NCBI GenBank assembly: GCA_030159075.1
Contig: BROG01000508.1
Coordinates: 290,001-354,000 of the forward strand
From: Atrina japonica
Taxonomy: Eukaryota; Mollusca; Bivalvia; Pterioida; Pinnidae
Direction: 5' to 3'
DNA length: 64,000 bases
Made by a program: the position numbers and the translations under genes. The notes beneath the pieces were generated by a model. It saw only the letters and a list, made by a program, of their open reading frames with translations, searched no databases and was not told the origin of the DNA. This document shows, one piece after another, positions 45,048 through 56,500 of this stretch (positions are counted from its first letter, which is position 1; each line of letters begins with the position of its first letter).

Positions 45048-45988
45048 AGCCACAAAATAAAATACTGGCATTTAATGCAGAATTTTAATATCTTAGAAAG
45101 AACATCTACCACAAAACAGGACTCTTAAGTATAATAGGGGACTTTGATATCTTTGAAAAAAGAAAACATCAGCCACATCTTAGAAAGAACATCTAGCCAC
45201 AAAAATAGGACCCTGAAGACTCTTATGTATCTTTAAAAACAGCCAATAGAAACTCTGAAGGATGTTTGATATCTTTGAAAAAAGAAAACACAAGACCGTC
45301 AGTACAACACAAGAATGTTTATATCCCTGAAGTAAACATGACCCTGAAGTAAAATAGAATTTTTTATATCTTTAAAAACAGCCACATAACAGAACCCTGA
45401 AGTAAATACAGAATTTTTATATCTTTAAAAACAGCCACAAAACAGGACCCTGAAGTAAATACAGAATTTTTATATCTTTAAAAACAGCCACAAAACAGGA
45501 CCCTGAAGTAAAATACAGAATTTTTATATCTCTAAAAACAGCCACAAAACAGGACCCTGAAGTAAATACAGAATTTTTATATCTTTAAAAAACAGCCACA
45601 AAACAGGACCCTGAAGTAAATACAGAATTTTTATATCTCTAAAAACAGCCACTAAAAACTGGACCTAAAAAAGCCACAATAACAGGAACCCTGAGTAAAA
45701 TGAATTTTTTATATCTTAAAAAACAGCCAAAAAAACAGACCCAGTAAAAACAGAATTTTTATATCTCTGAAGCCACAAAAATACCCAAAATACAGAATTT
45801 TTATATCTTAAGAAACAGCCACAAAACAGGACCCTGAAGTAAAATACAGAACTTTTATTTCTTAAGAAACAGCCACATAACAATTCCCTAAATAAAATAC
45901 AGAGTTTTTATATCTTTAAAAACAGCCACATAACAGATCCCTGAAGTAAAATACAGAATTTTAATATCTTAAAAATAAGCCACATAAC
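45048..45988. repeat. Minisatellite, ~53 bp x ~16
   Basis: Unit CAGCCACAAAACAGGACCC + TGAAGTAAATACAGAATTTT + TATATCTTTAAAAA. The edges are diverged and the centre is homogeneous. It abuts an R340 end on the right. Confidence 0.9.
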
Positions 45989-45989
45989 A

Positions 45990-46407
45990 GGGTCCGAAGT
46001 CACCAAATTTACTCAATACTCAAGCTCAACTTTTATTTCATTATTTTGACTATAAATTGTTTACAAAATTTTTGGATTTTAGTGATTAGGAAATGTATTA
46101 TGATTTTTAATTATTTACATATAAATTTTTGCGTCACACTTACGATTTTCCTGTAAAAAAAACCGAATAAATACGTTGAGTACGGTACTCAAGATTTGAG
46201 TACAAGATTTAGTACAAAAATCTTTTTTTAATATATCTGAAGTTTTCTTCAAATGAGCAATAAATTTTTTATTATTATTTACAATTGTATGCTGACAATA
46301 TACAGACATGTCCAGTTACAGAATAAAGTTTGCTTTTTTTTACCTTAAAATCGTGAAAAGTTAGTTGAGCTTGAGTATTGAGTAAATTTGGTGACTTCGT
46401 GCCCAGG
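45990..46407 (-). mobile_element. R340 element with both inverted ends
   Basis: Left GGGTCCGAAGTCACCAAATT, then TACTCAATACTCAAGCTCAACT. Right AGTTGAGCTTGAGTATTGAG, then TAAATTTGGTGACTTCGTGCCC. The inverted ends are about 42 bp. No transposase frame, so non-autonomous. Confidence 0.85.
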
Positions 46408-47494
46408 ACCTGTAGTAAAATACAGAAGTTTTCAATGTTAATTTTATGAGAAGTCAAAGTTGGTGGCACACAGATTATATTACGTTTTTAAGTGTCTGTA
46501 AGTAGAACTGCATTCCTGTGTCAAGTATCCACGAAGAATGTTGTTTACAAGAATAAAAAATTTAATGGAAGGTTTCGGTTGAAATTAATGCTTATATTAC
46601 AAATCGAGTGAAATTGATATACTACATAAGATATAATTTTATGTATTTTACATTGATAAACAAACAAGTAAAATCAACCTGGGTTTCGTTGGCCCTGATG
46701 TTAACATGAGGGGTCCTTAATGTTTGATTTTTTATATACTTTTGAGAATCAATTGATTGATCATAAAACAAACTTTCTGCATCAACATTTCTGTAAATAA
46801 TGAAGCAAGATCGTGTAGAAAAAATATGCTCTGGCTGCCAAGACATAGGAGGCATTCTGATTGACATGACCTTGTTAAATTGTAGTGCTTAATATGAAAA
46901 ATGACAAAAAAAATTGTTTGAAAAATAATATTTGTGAATCTTTGCAAACCCTGGGGTTCACAAAAATACTATTTTCCGACAAAATTAAAATGAAATTGAA
47001 AAGGGATAGCCTTTCTAGGAATGTGACAACTTCCTGCAAACAACATGTAGAAGTGATGCGGAAAACGTGTTGAAACTGATCATCAATCAATGTCAATTTA
47101 GATTAATTTTGTCTTATAAAAATAGAACATGATAAAGGTTAACTTGTTCATTTTCTTTTTCAGATAGCCTATTTGGAGTTAACAGTGATGAACATAAGTT
47201 TAAATTCAAATAATATAAATTAAATTTGAAGTGTAATGATTGATTTTCTGTTACGTAAGCGGTACTAATTGTGACAATCGTCTTAGCTCTGGGCAATGCC
47301 ATACCCGATGAATGTATTTTCCGATCAGATTTTAGTCTGGTATTTTATCATTGAAATATACAAATAATTTTTTTTTTAAATTATAACTTATCTCATTCTC
47401 CTTTGTTTAGCAAAAATCAAACAAACAAACATAAAAAAAGCAAAAAACAAAAAACAAAAAAACAAAAACAAAACAAAAAAAAAAAAAAACAAAT
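46408..47494. other. Intergenic, nothing assigned
   Basis: AT-rich with an A-rich tract at about 47430-47490. No gene seen. Confidence 0.5.
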
Positions 47495-48030
47495 TCAAGC
47501 TCAACTGATGAAGTCTAATTCACAGAAACGATCGTCTTGAGCATTTAATTTGGTCTCTTTAGTGAGACTATAACTTTTGTACTGTTGTAACTGTATATAA
47601 CCATTGGGTCTTTGCCACTGCTGATGGACCGTTTGAGTCCCAGAGGGTAACTATACATAAACCCAGTACCTGGTATTTCAGTACCAGTCCTAATTATAGT
47701 AGTATTTCGCTCAGGTAGCGCCATTTTAATCATAAACTCTTCAAAGCTAAGATATATTCCAGTTTAAAGTAGGTACTGCTAGACGGATTTAGTAATAAAT
47801 TTAGGTTTATTATTTTGCCTTGTATGATACCACTTTTCCTTTCGAAAATATAAATTATATCAAATTCGAGTTCATTTGCTGAAGTCTTTTTGACAGAAAC
47901 GATCGTCTTGAACATTTATTTTGGCCTCTTTTGTAAAACTATAAATTTGGAATTTTCAATCATATTTATAACCACTGGGTCGTTGCCACTGCTGAGTTCC
48001 TGGGGGTATACATAAGTCCAGTACCTTGTA
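47495..48030 (+). repeat. C-S repeat copy, diverged, ~1.5 units
   Basis: Core CTCAACTGATGAAGTCTAAT, GACCGTTTGAGTCCCAGAGG in the spacer, a second core (GAAGTCTTTTTGACAGAAAC, GGCCTCTTTTGTAAAACT), then a second spacer start (GGGTCGTTGCCACTGCTGAG). Confidence 0.8.
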
Positions 48031-48342
48031 TTTCAGTATAATATTTACTAGTATATTATGTGCTCTGTTGTTATATGGAAGGTTGATATTGTGGACAGCC
48101 AAACAGATCAAAACCTATGTCTCACATCACATATTTAGCCTGGGTCATATGAATTATAGTAACTGAATACAAGAACACTATATATATTCTTTATATCTTC
48201 TATGCTTTATTAACCACCATAAGATTAAATCAGACTTGTTTTGACATGGCATCAGACGACGCTGACTCCTTCCGGACACCTGGTCTTATCCCGTTTGGGA
48301 TTTGTAATTGTTCTTCATGTTGAGACCATTTGCACATCTAAT

Positions 48343-48625
48343 TTGTTATAATATAAAAATTTCAGATACCAAAGTATTAATCAATAGAATGTCCAGGACA
48401 TAGATACAAATCCGGTAAAAATGGACAAACGCGGACCTCTGGAAACCAAGAGGTGGGATCAGGTGCCATGGAGGAGTAAGCATCCCCTGTCGACCGGTCA
48501 CACCCGCCGTGAGTCCACAGTCAAGTCCAATGAAACAAGTGAGGAGTGTATCCTCGTCACAATCGGTACAGACGTCTTAACAACCGCCAACGAAAAGGCA
48601 ACTCAACATTTCACTTAGTGAAACA
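48343..48625 (-). mobile_element. Element E copy
   Basis: Starts at the E end in reverse (TTTCAGATACCAAAGTATTA), then one 40-mer, AATCCGGTAAAAATGGACAA, GGTGCCATGGAGGAGTAAGC, the GTCGACCGGTCACACCCGCC module and CAACATTTCACTTAGTGAAA. Confidence 0.65.
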
Positions 48626-49840
48626 GAGTAGTCGCAAACAAGTATGGACTTGAGTTTTGATTATTGATTGGTACATCTTCAATTTTACTTTGTCATAGGC
48701 CGTGTATTGTTTCTACTCTGTCACAGTATTAGTTTTCCGCTTTGAATATTTGACTTCCAAAATTTTAAAAGCAGATATCTTTTTTTGTTTGTTGTTGTTG
48801 TTGGGAATACTTAAAAAGGTTAACATTTGTATATAGTAGTCTGTGGCCTAATTTCGATGTCTCTAACTCAACTGGCTCATAGATTGACATGGAAACTGAT
48901 TTGCCAGATATTGAAGATGTTTTAATTCCCACAGATGGGTGTGTGTAGGAATGAATTGTCATTTTGGCGTTGTTTTCTTCTGTTATTACTGCATGATTTG
49001 AGCACAGCTATATTAACATAAAACAAAACCAATAACAAATGACTGCTACGTTGGAATATGCAAAGTGCACCGGGCAAAATTCAGTGTATTTCCCACACAC
49101 CGAAAAAAAATAATTTCGCGGGACCTTATTTTCACAAACACCAGTTTTAAATTCATTCACAAGATGATATTTTAGTAAAAAAAGAAAAACCGGTTATACG
49201 GTATATAAATGAATACATAGATAATTGATAGAATGAATAAATAGATAGATCAATAAGTAAGTAAATATAGCCTAATGATATAATATATACCAATGTTAGT
49301 GAGATGGAATGAGTATTATATGCAAATCATAATTCCGAGACAACATAAATAAATGAGGTCATAGTATTTGGGGTCAAAAGTCACTTGGCATATATCTCGA
49401 TCAGTACCGTTTTATCATGTAAATTATACACAAAATACAATAGATTAATATCGCCTTTCAATCCCAAAACATTTTTCAGCAAAGCTTGTTACGTATCTTT
49501 ACATCATTATTTAAATCTTTTTATGCATTCTTAAAAACAGGAGGGAGATTAAATAGTAATACTAGATAAAGAACTCGAAGACTATAGAAGTATCCGGGTT
49601 TTTTTTTAAACTTAAAACATTTATGTTTCGAATAAAAGAATGATTTATCTAAGATTAATCTTAGAATTAAAATATGTTTAGCTCCAATAAACTTTTACCA
49701 GTTCAAAATTAAGATATATCATTTTGTAAAAGAGGATAGAACTTTTATCCTTTTATAATATTATGTTGATATTCATGATAATCTTGTACAGTGATAAATA
49801 TAGATAACGTGCAACGTGTATCAGCAGTGAAATTGACAAC
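48626..49840. other. Intergenic, nothing assigned
   Basis: No gene or repeat family recognised. Confidence 0.5.
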
Positions 49841-49849
49841 CTCTGAAAA

Positions 49850-50145
49850 TAATAAAGACTGTCGAGTAAAGGAATAAACATTATCGAGTAAAAGAATAAA
49901 AATAATAAATAATGTCGAGTAGAAAGATAAAAATAGTAAACATTGTCGAGTAGAGGAATAAAAATGATCAACATCGCCGATTAGAAGAATTAAAATAATG
50001 AATAATGTCGAGTAGAGGGATAAAAATAAATATTGTCGAGTAGATTAATAAGAATAATAAACATTGTCGAGTAGATGAACAAAATGAATAAACATTGTCG
50101 AGTAGAGGAATAAAAATATGAAAACATTGTCGAGTAGAGAAATAA
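49850..50145. repeat. Minisatellite, ~30 bp x ~9
   Basis: Unit AACATTGTCGAGTAGAGGAA + TAAAAATAAT with indels. Confidence 0.85.
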
Positions 50146-50740
50146 AGATTGTCCAGAAATGTTCATCTGTCCACACAGTGTCTAATATCAAACACTTCCA
50201 ACAATTCAACTCACCGCGAAAAGAAAAAACTGATTTATCTTCGCTTTTTCCTTGTTTACCCTTAAAATCCACAATAATCATGTCGCATAGGAACCATTGA
50301 TTATCTGTTTCAACAAATATAAACAACTAAAATTGAAAATAGACAAATATTCGAGATATTTAGAACTCTATGGTTCTCTCTAGTTCTTATGGATTCTTTA
50401 TCATAGGTAGATGGTATATATAGAAGAGTATTGTACAAAGGGAGATCACTCAAACACACTTTAAATCCTGAGTATATGCCTATTGTGGCGTTGACTTCTT
50501 CTGTGGCTAAATTGTAAGAACATTTTTAAGCATGTGGTAGGTTATTTCCCAAAACATAAAACAAATACTTTAACATCCAATAATTAATTTCTTGATATAT
50601 TTTATTGATGTCATTCAAGAAATTTTCAAGCAAATTTATACTTTTTAATCCCCTCCGCATTTTTTATAACTATTCCATGGGTGCAAAAATATTCTTTTTC
50701 CCATGAGATACTGTCATTTTTTATTATCAGCTTATCAGTC
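50146..50740. other. Intergenic, nothing assigned
   Basis: Unique AT-rich sequence. Short frames only. Confidence 0.5.
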
Positions 50741-50744
50741 ACCC

Positions 50745-51175
50745 GCATATGGAGTTTATATTTCACTAATGATCCGATATGCAGGGGCTTGCACAACATA
50801 TGAAGATTTCATATACAGAGGTCTCACTGACAAATTATTGACACAGGGATATCGAAATTGCGTCATGTCAACGTTCCGCAAATTTTCACGGTCGGTATAA
50901 TAGTCTTGTTTTATACTTTGTTTCACTAAGTGAAATGTTGATGCCTTTTCGTTGGCAGTTGTTGAGACGTCTGTACCATTTTTGACAAGGTACACTTTCA
51001 GATGTTTCATTGGACTTGATTGGACTCACGGCGGGTGTGTGACCGGTCGACAGGGGATGCTTACTCCTCTATGGCACCTGATCCCACCTCTTGGCAGGTC
51101 CGTGTTTGTCCATTTTTACCGGATTTGTATCTATGTCCTGGACATTCTATTGATTTATACTTTGGTATCTAAATT
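50745..51175 (+). mobile_element. Element E, fullest copy
   Basis: Runs from AATGATCCGATATGCAGGGG to ACTTTGGTATCT. It includes a 65-codon frame with YEDFIYRGLTDKLLTQGYR, which looks like the end of a retroelement protein. Shared blocks with 6386 and 48343 define the family. Confidence 0.65.
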
Positions 51176-51449
51176 TTTTATATACTTATTACGACTAGAG
51201 ACATGATGTAATGTTTTCTATCTAGGGGAAATTTGTATTTTGCTGACTTAGAAATTTAAGGACAGAAGAAATGTAAAAAAAAACAAAAAAAAACAAGAAA
51301 AATGCTGGCCGATACATATAAATAATAAACATTTGGATAATTTTTGGACATTGTGTTTTGATGCATAGAATCTATGTATCTATTTCATGTTATATTGTTG
51401 CAAATTGTTCATTCAATTTGTTATCGTTATTCACAATTTATTTCTTATC

Positions 51450-52035
51450 CCACATATAAGGCCAAAAATGTCATATCAGATCCCACATATACAGCCAAAA
51501 ATGCCATATCAAATCCCACATATACAGCCAAAAATGTCATATCAGATCCCACATATACAGCCAAAAATGCATGTCATATCAGATCCCACATAAACAGCCA
51601 AAAATATGTCATATCAGATCCCACATATACAGCCAAAAATGTATGTCATATCAGATCCCACATATACAGCCAAAGATGTGTCATATCAGATCCCACATAT
51701 ACAGCCAAAAATGTATGTCATATCAGATCCCACATATACAGCCAAAAATGTATGTCATAACAGATCCCACATATACAGCCAAAAATGTATGTCATATCAG
51801 ATCCCACATATACAGCCAAAAATGTATGTCATATCAGATCCCACATAAACAGCCAAAAATGTATGTCATATCAGATCCCAAATATACAGCCAAAAATGCA
51901 TGTCATATTAGATCCCACATACACAGCCAAAAATGTATGTCATATAAGATCCCACATACACAGCCAATAATATAAGTCATATAAGATCCCACATACAGTC
52001 AACAATATACGTCATATAAGATCCCTCAGAAACAG
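51450..52035. repeat. Minisatellite, 33-37 bp x ~17
   Basis: Unit TGTATGTCATATCAGATCCC + ACATATACAGCCAAAAA. Early units lack GTAT (33 bp) and late units are diverged. The open frames over it come from the period. Confidence 0.95.
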
Positions 52036-52114
52036 CCAGTAATATGTGACTCAATTTTTTATGTAAATGATGAAAAATAATAATGTGTAATCCTTATAAG
52101 TTAAATCCAGATTT

Positions 52115-52650
52115 TTGGTTTGTTTGTTTGTTTGTTGTTTTACATCAAACCAAGAATTTTTCATTTATATGGAGATGTCACCAGCTTTAGGTGAAGTGCT
52201 ACAAAATTTGGCCTGCACTACGGTTTGTTTTGTTTGTTTATTATTGTTTAACGTCCCACTCGAGAATATTTCACTCATATGGAGACGTCACCAAATGCCG
52301 GTGAAGGGCTTCAAATTTTGGCCTATGCTCGGCACTTCATTTTGAGGGTTCTTTAACGTGCCAACACATACTGTGACACGGGACCACGTTTTTTACTGTC
52401 TCATCTGACAGACAGGAAACCAATGCACTGAGGGTTCTTTTGCATGCCACACCTTCTGCGACACGGGACCTCAGTTTTAAGTCTCATCCGAAAGATCCAT
52501 GACATTTCACTCCGTATGCGGAGCATTTGGCGAAGGAATCGTTCACTACTATTTTTAAAGTCTTTGGTATGACCCTGTCCTGGAATCGAACCTGACATCT
52601 TCCGTTTATGAGTGGAATGCTCTACCACTAAACCACCACAAGCGGTGTCA
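52115..52650 (-). mobile_element. SINE nested inside a related SINE
   Basis: The outer SINE is 52115-52226 plus 52425-52650. Its head is a good tRNA-like sequence on the minus strand (TGGTTTAGTGGTAGAGCATT, GGTTCGATTCC). A 5'-truncated SINE-A fills 52227-52424. TGCACT occurs at both junctions and is a likely target duplication. Both bodies share the GGAGATGTCACC and CACGGGACC blocks, so they are relatives with different heads. Confidence 0.8.
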
Positions 52651-52741
52651 AATCCATAAGTTTTACAAATGACTATAAAGTCATGATAATAAGACAAACA
52701 AAGAGCTTGAACACTAAGTAAATTTGGTGACTTCAGACCCT
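52651..52741 (+). mobile_element. R340 right-end fragment
   Basis: TTTTACAAATGACTATAAAG then AGTAAATTTGGTGACTTCAG. Only the last ~90 bp of the element is present. Confidence 0.7.
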
Positions 52742-53092
52742 GTACTTCCACTTGTAACAGATCAAAGTACATGTAAATAAGGAAATGACATTCGACTTTT
52801 ATATGTTTTAATAATTTCTGATGGATCTATATCACTATACAAGATCTTACAAGTTTATATGTGGTTCATATCATTAGAAGACAAGGGAAGAAATGTGCAA
52901 GTATTTCTTCCATGATATATTTGTAAGCTACAGTGAAAACATGAATAAACTATTAAGTTATAGTTGTTCTGCTTGTCTCTGATAAAATTCTTTTTTTTTT
53001 CCAACTTGACAAGTTTTTTTAAAATTCAAGTCTTTCCCTTTGGATTCCTGAGATGATAACAAGAATAGTTCAGACTAGACTGAATTTTGTAT

Positions 53093-53518
53093 TCAGCCCG
53101 TATTCATGTTTTCAGAACCACTTGCAGCATTTTCAGCAGAAGTATCAGTATTTGTAGTAGTAGGGGCAGGTGATATATGAGTTTCATCTTTTGTCTGAGA
53201 AGACGCTGCAGCACCAGGTCCTTCATTATCACCAAGTTTGTCAGCACTATTTTCAGATAACTTGTCTTTGGATTCTGTTTTTTCTTTCTCTGCTGTTACT
53301 CCTTTTTTCTTTGAATCATCTTCTAAAAATGATTCCCACTTTTTAAGCCTCTGATCTCTTTCTGCCTCCGATTCCTGAATTTCATACTTTGTCCTTCCAT
53401 CCCATGATTCAGCGGATATTCTTTTTTTAGCAAACCAGCGTCCATTTAAGGCCTCAATGCAAGCATCTGCCTCCTCGGCTGTCTTAAAGGAGACCGTCAT
53501 CACGCCTTCTGGATGATT
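53093..53518 (-). CDS. HTATSF1: HTATSF1 exon e (UHM end, C-terminal tail, stop)
   Basis: Acceptor TTTCAATGTAG. It codes NHPEGVMTVSFKTAEEADAC, then ALNGRWFAKKRISAESWDG, then a Ser/Glu/Lys/Thr-rich tail of about 95 residues ending SGSENMNTG. No AATAAA is obvious within 300 bp downstream; an ATTAAA lies at about 52806. Confidence 0.93.
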   Translation of the reverse strand, partial: NHPEGVMTVSFKTAEEADACIEALNGRWFAKKRISAESWDGRTKYEIQESEAERDQRLKKWESFLEDDSKKKGVTAEKEKTESKDKLSENSADKLGDNEGPGAAASSQTKDETHISPAPTTTNTDTSAENAASGSENMNTG

Positions 53519-56500
53519 CTACATTGAAATAAAAATCAAAATGAAATCTACATAATTGATATGAATAATCAGATTCAAAGAATGAAAATATTAAAATGAC
53601 AAAACATCCATACAGAGGAAATGTATCAAAATAAGACCAGTATCTACAATATTACAAAAGGAGAGAGAGAGAGAGAAGGAGGGTGGGACAGAGAGAGAGA
53701 GAAAAAGAAAGAGAGAAATCATGGTTCATACAGCAAATGAAAAAAAAAATTCAACCACTTTTTCAAGATATTAAAGGTGTTTTTCAAGCTCTTTCAAACC
53801 ACTTTTAATGGGTATGTTTATGCTTTTTCAAACTTGCAAGCCAAACCAGTCAGATTTCACGTTTCAATGGCGGTTGTCAAAATACTGCTTAGAGCTCCTC
53901 CACTACACATTAAAGAGTGGTAATAGTACAGCTTTAGACAAAACGTTTTACTCAAACATAATAATTTAGGTCAAGTGTCTGTATGATAAGCTAATTTATC
54001 GTTTCTTTTCAAGAGTTGTCTTTCTTCAGTGATCAAGAACCACACTTAAAACAGTATATTGAAATACTCTGATAAAAAAATTCAACATTTATCACTTAAT
54101 TCAAGCACTTTATCAAGAGAGTGTTTGTTTTCTTAAAAGAAAAACAATTTTCAGATCTGTGTGAACCGTGAGCATTATGCCCATTGTTGATATTTTTAAC
54201 AAGAGCTGTCAGAAGACAAAAAAAAAAGGAAAGACCTTACTACGCTTCCGATTGTCAGCCAATCAGTATTGTGATTGTAAATCAGGAAATTTTCGCTGGA
54301 CTAAATTTTTGCGTGACTTTATTTTTGCGAAACACAAGTTCTAAATTTATTCGCGAGATTATATTTTTGCGATTTTGAATGTCCATTTCTTCATACTATT
54401 ATCATACTTCATTACGCAATGATTTTATTTTCGCGAGCGAGAGCACTCGGGAAATTACATGTAAATTAAATTCAAGTGAATAAAACCCGAATTTACAGTA
54501 AGTTAATCCTTATATGGAATGTCACAACCATCGATATTTTACCATCAACCAATCAGCAAGCTTATAAGATTTGAATACATATTCAAAATGATGACAGGAG
54601 AATATTGAAATAAAACTTCTGGATAGCTGGATCACATTGTTTACAATGGAATTACGTCATGACACAAGCAAATGTCTATAGATTTTTAAAACAAAAGATC
54701 AGGTAAGCAAAAAACCAATTTCCAAATGACAGGGATGAGAAATTCACAGTTAAACGGATCGATATGTTGCTGTGAAAATGTCACAGCATCTTGCTACTAA
54801 GAGAGTACATGGGAGGACTTCTGCCCCTGATTTTACCAAAAAATAAAAAAGTAACTTAAAATCAGGATAAAATTTCGACCTATCAAAACACATGCTGCAT
54901 CATGAATTCAATAATTTATATCTAAAAATATATATTTTTTAAAATCAATGAAAAAGTATGACAAACTCACTGATACAAACTTACATCAAATATTTTCACA
55001 TTTTTCACTTCTCCGAACTTTGAACTTTCATTTCGCACATCATCTCTTAGTTCATTTATAAGCATGGGATCCTCCTGAAAAAAAAATGTTAGAATAAATG
55101 TTATCACAAACTAAATTGTTTAGCTTTGACATGAGACATGTATGGGAATATTTCTGTATCTTGTTTTTTTTTGTTTGTATAATTTTTGTAATATAGCCCG
55201 TTTAATTGTTGCCATTTTTGCCCTTAGATAAAAGGGCAAATTTAAAATGAATGTAAAATTTTCAAGGTAAATAACTGAAGAACAGACCTACATGCCATCC
55301 GTTAGACTGGTGATTTAGGGCTAATTTAAAACAGGGGTGAAAATGTTGTGTGTCATAAAAGGGCGAAAAATCATTGTATATTGTATGCATTACTGGGTGT
55401 TCTCCAGACATTCAAGTTTCCTTCAGTATCTTCTTATGCCAACATCAATACCAATATGAGATTATATATAAATTATCTAGCTTGTATGTTACTTACTTTA
55501 AACTAAATAATGTTTTAACCAATGTGTACAAACAATTCTTGAAACATCGTCACTCAATTCATTGCCATTCTCACAATAATGCTAAATTTTTTTTAAGAAT
55601 GTTTTTTCTGCTACATAAAATTCTCTTTAAAATACCAAATTCATGATTGCCATCTGCCAACCTTTTTTTTTTTCGAAACAAACGTCCATTTCAAAATGTA
55701 AGTTATCTTGATATACTGCCACAGGTGTGTTTGGTCAATGAAGCAGCTAATTGGTCACTATTGGTCACTGATGTAAAGCCAGCAAGCAGTAGTTAGACCA
55801 GGTTTTGAAGAATCAAGCAAGAGCTATTTGTAAAACAGTTATACCCCTTCCTCCATAAATGGAAACTGTGAATTATTGGAAATTTTCAAAGTTCAGGGGG
55901 AATAACTCTGTGAAAAAGTGTTTGATGGTAACCAAATAAAAACTAGACCTAGATATTCACATGGTGTATCTGTATGCCAAATTTCATTTCGAAAAGTGCA
56001 CTCGCTGCAGAGATAATGAACAGAAACTGAACCTACTGACCTACCGACTGATCGACAGCAGCAAATCAATATGCCCCTCCTACTATGAAGGGGGGGGGGG
56101 GCATATTAAATATCAAGGTAATTACTTAACATAAACTGTTGATCTGTTTTCTGTTCAGACACTCACTCTTTAGTACATATCTTCTAATATAGATTGCAAA
56201 TCATGCTATAACTTACATCAAATTCAGAGGGACTAAACATATTCTTCAGGATAACAGTTTTCTCACATTTCAATCTTGTACCAATAACTTTCTCTGGTCT
56301 CCAATCAAACAACCTGAAACATCACAGATACAGAAGTGTTATATCATAGGGAAGTCCATAAAATAATATAAACACCACAGATACAGAAGTGTATAATATA
56401 GGGAAGTCCATAAAATGATATAAACACCACAGATACAGAAGTGTATATCATAGGGAAGTCCATAAAATAATATAAACATCACAGATACAGAAGTGTATAT

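Noticed and set aside
51374..51975. Overlapping frames of 128 and 134 codons rich in HIRSHIYSQ / QIPHIQPK
   Set aside because: These are translations of the 33-37-bp minisatellite in different frames.
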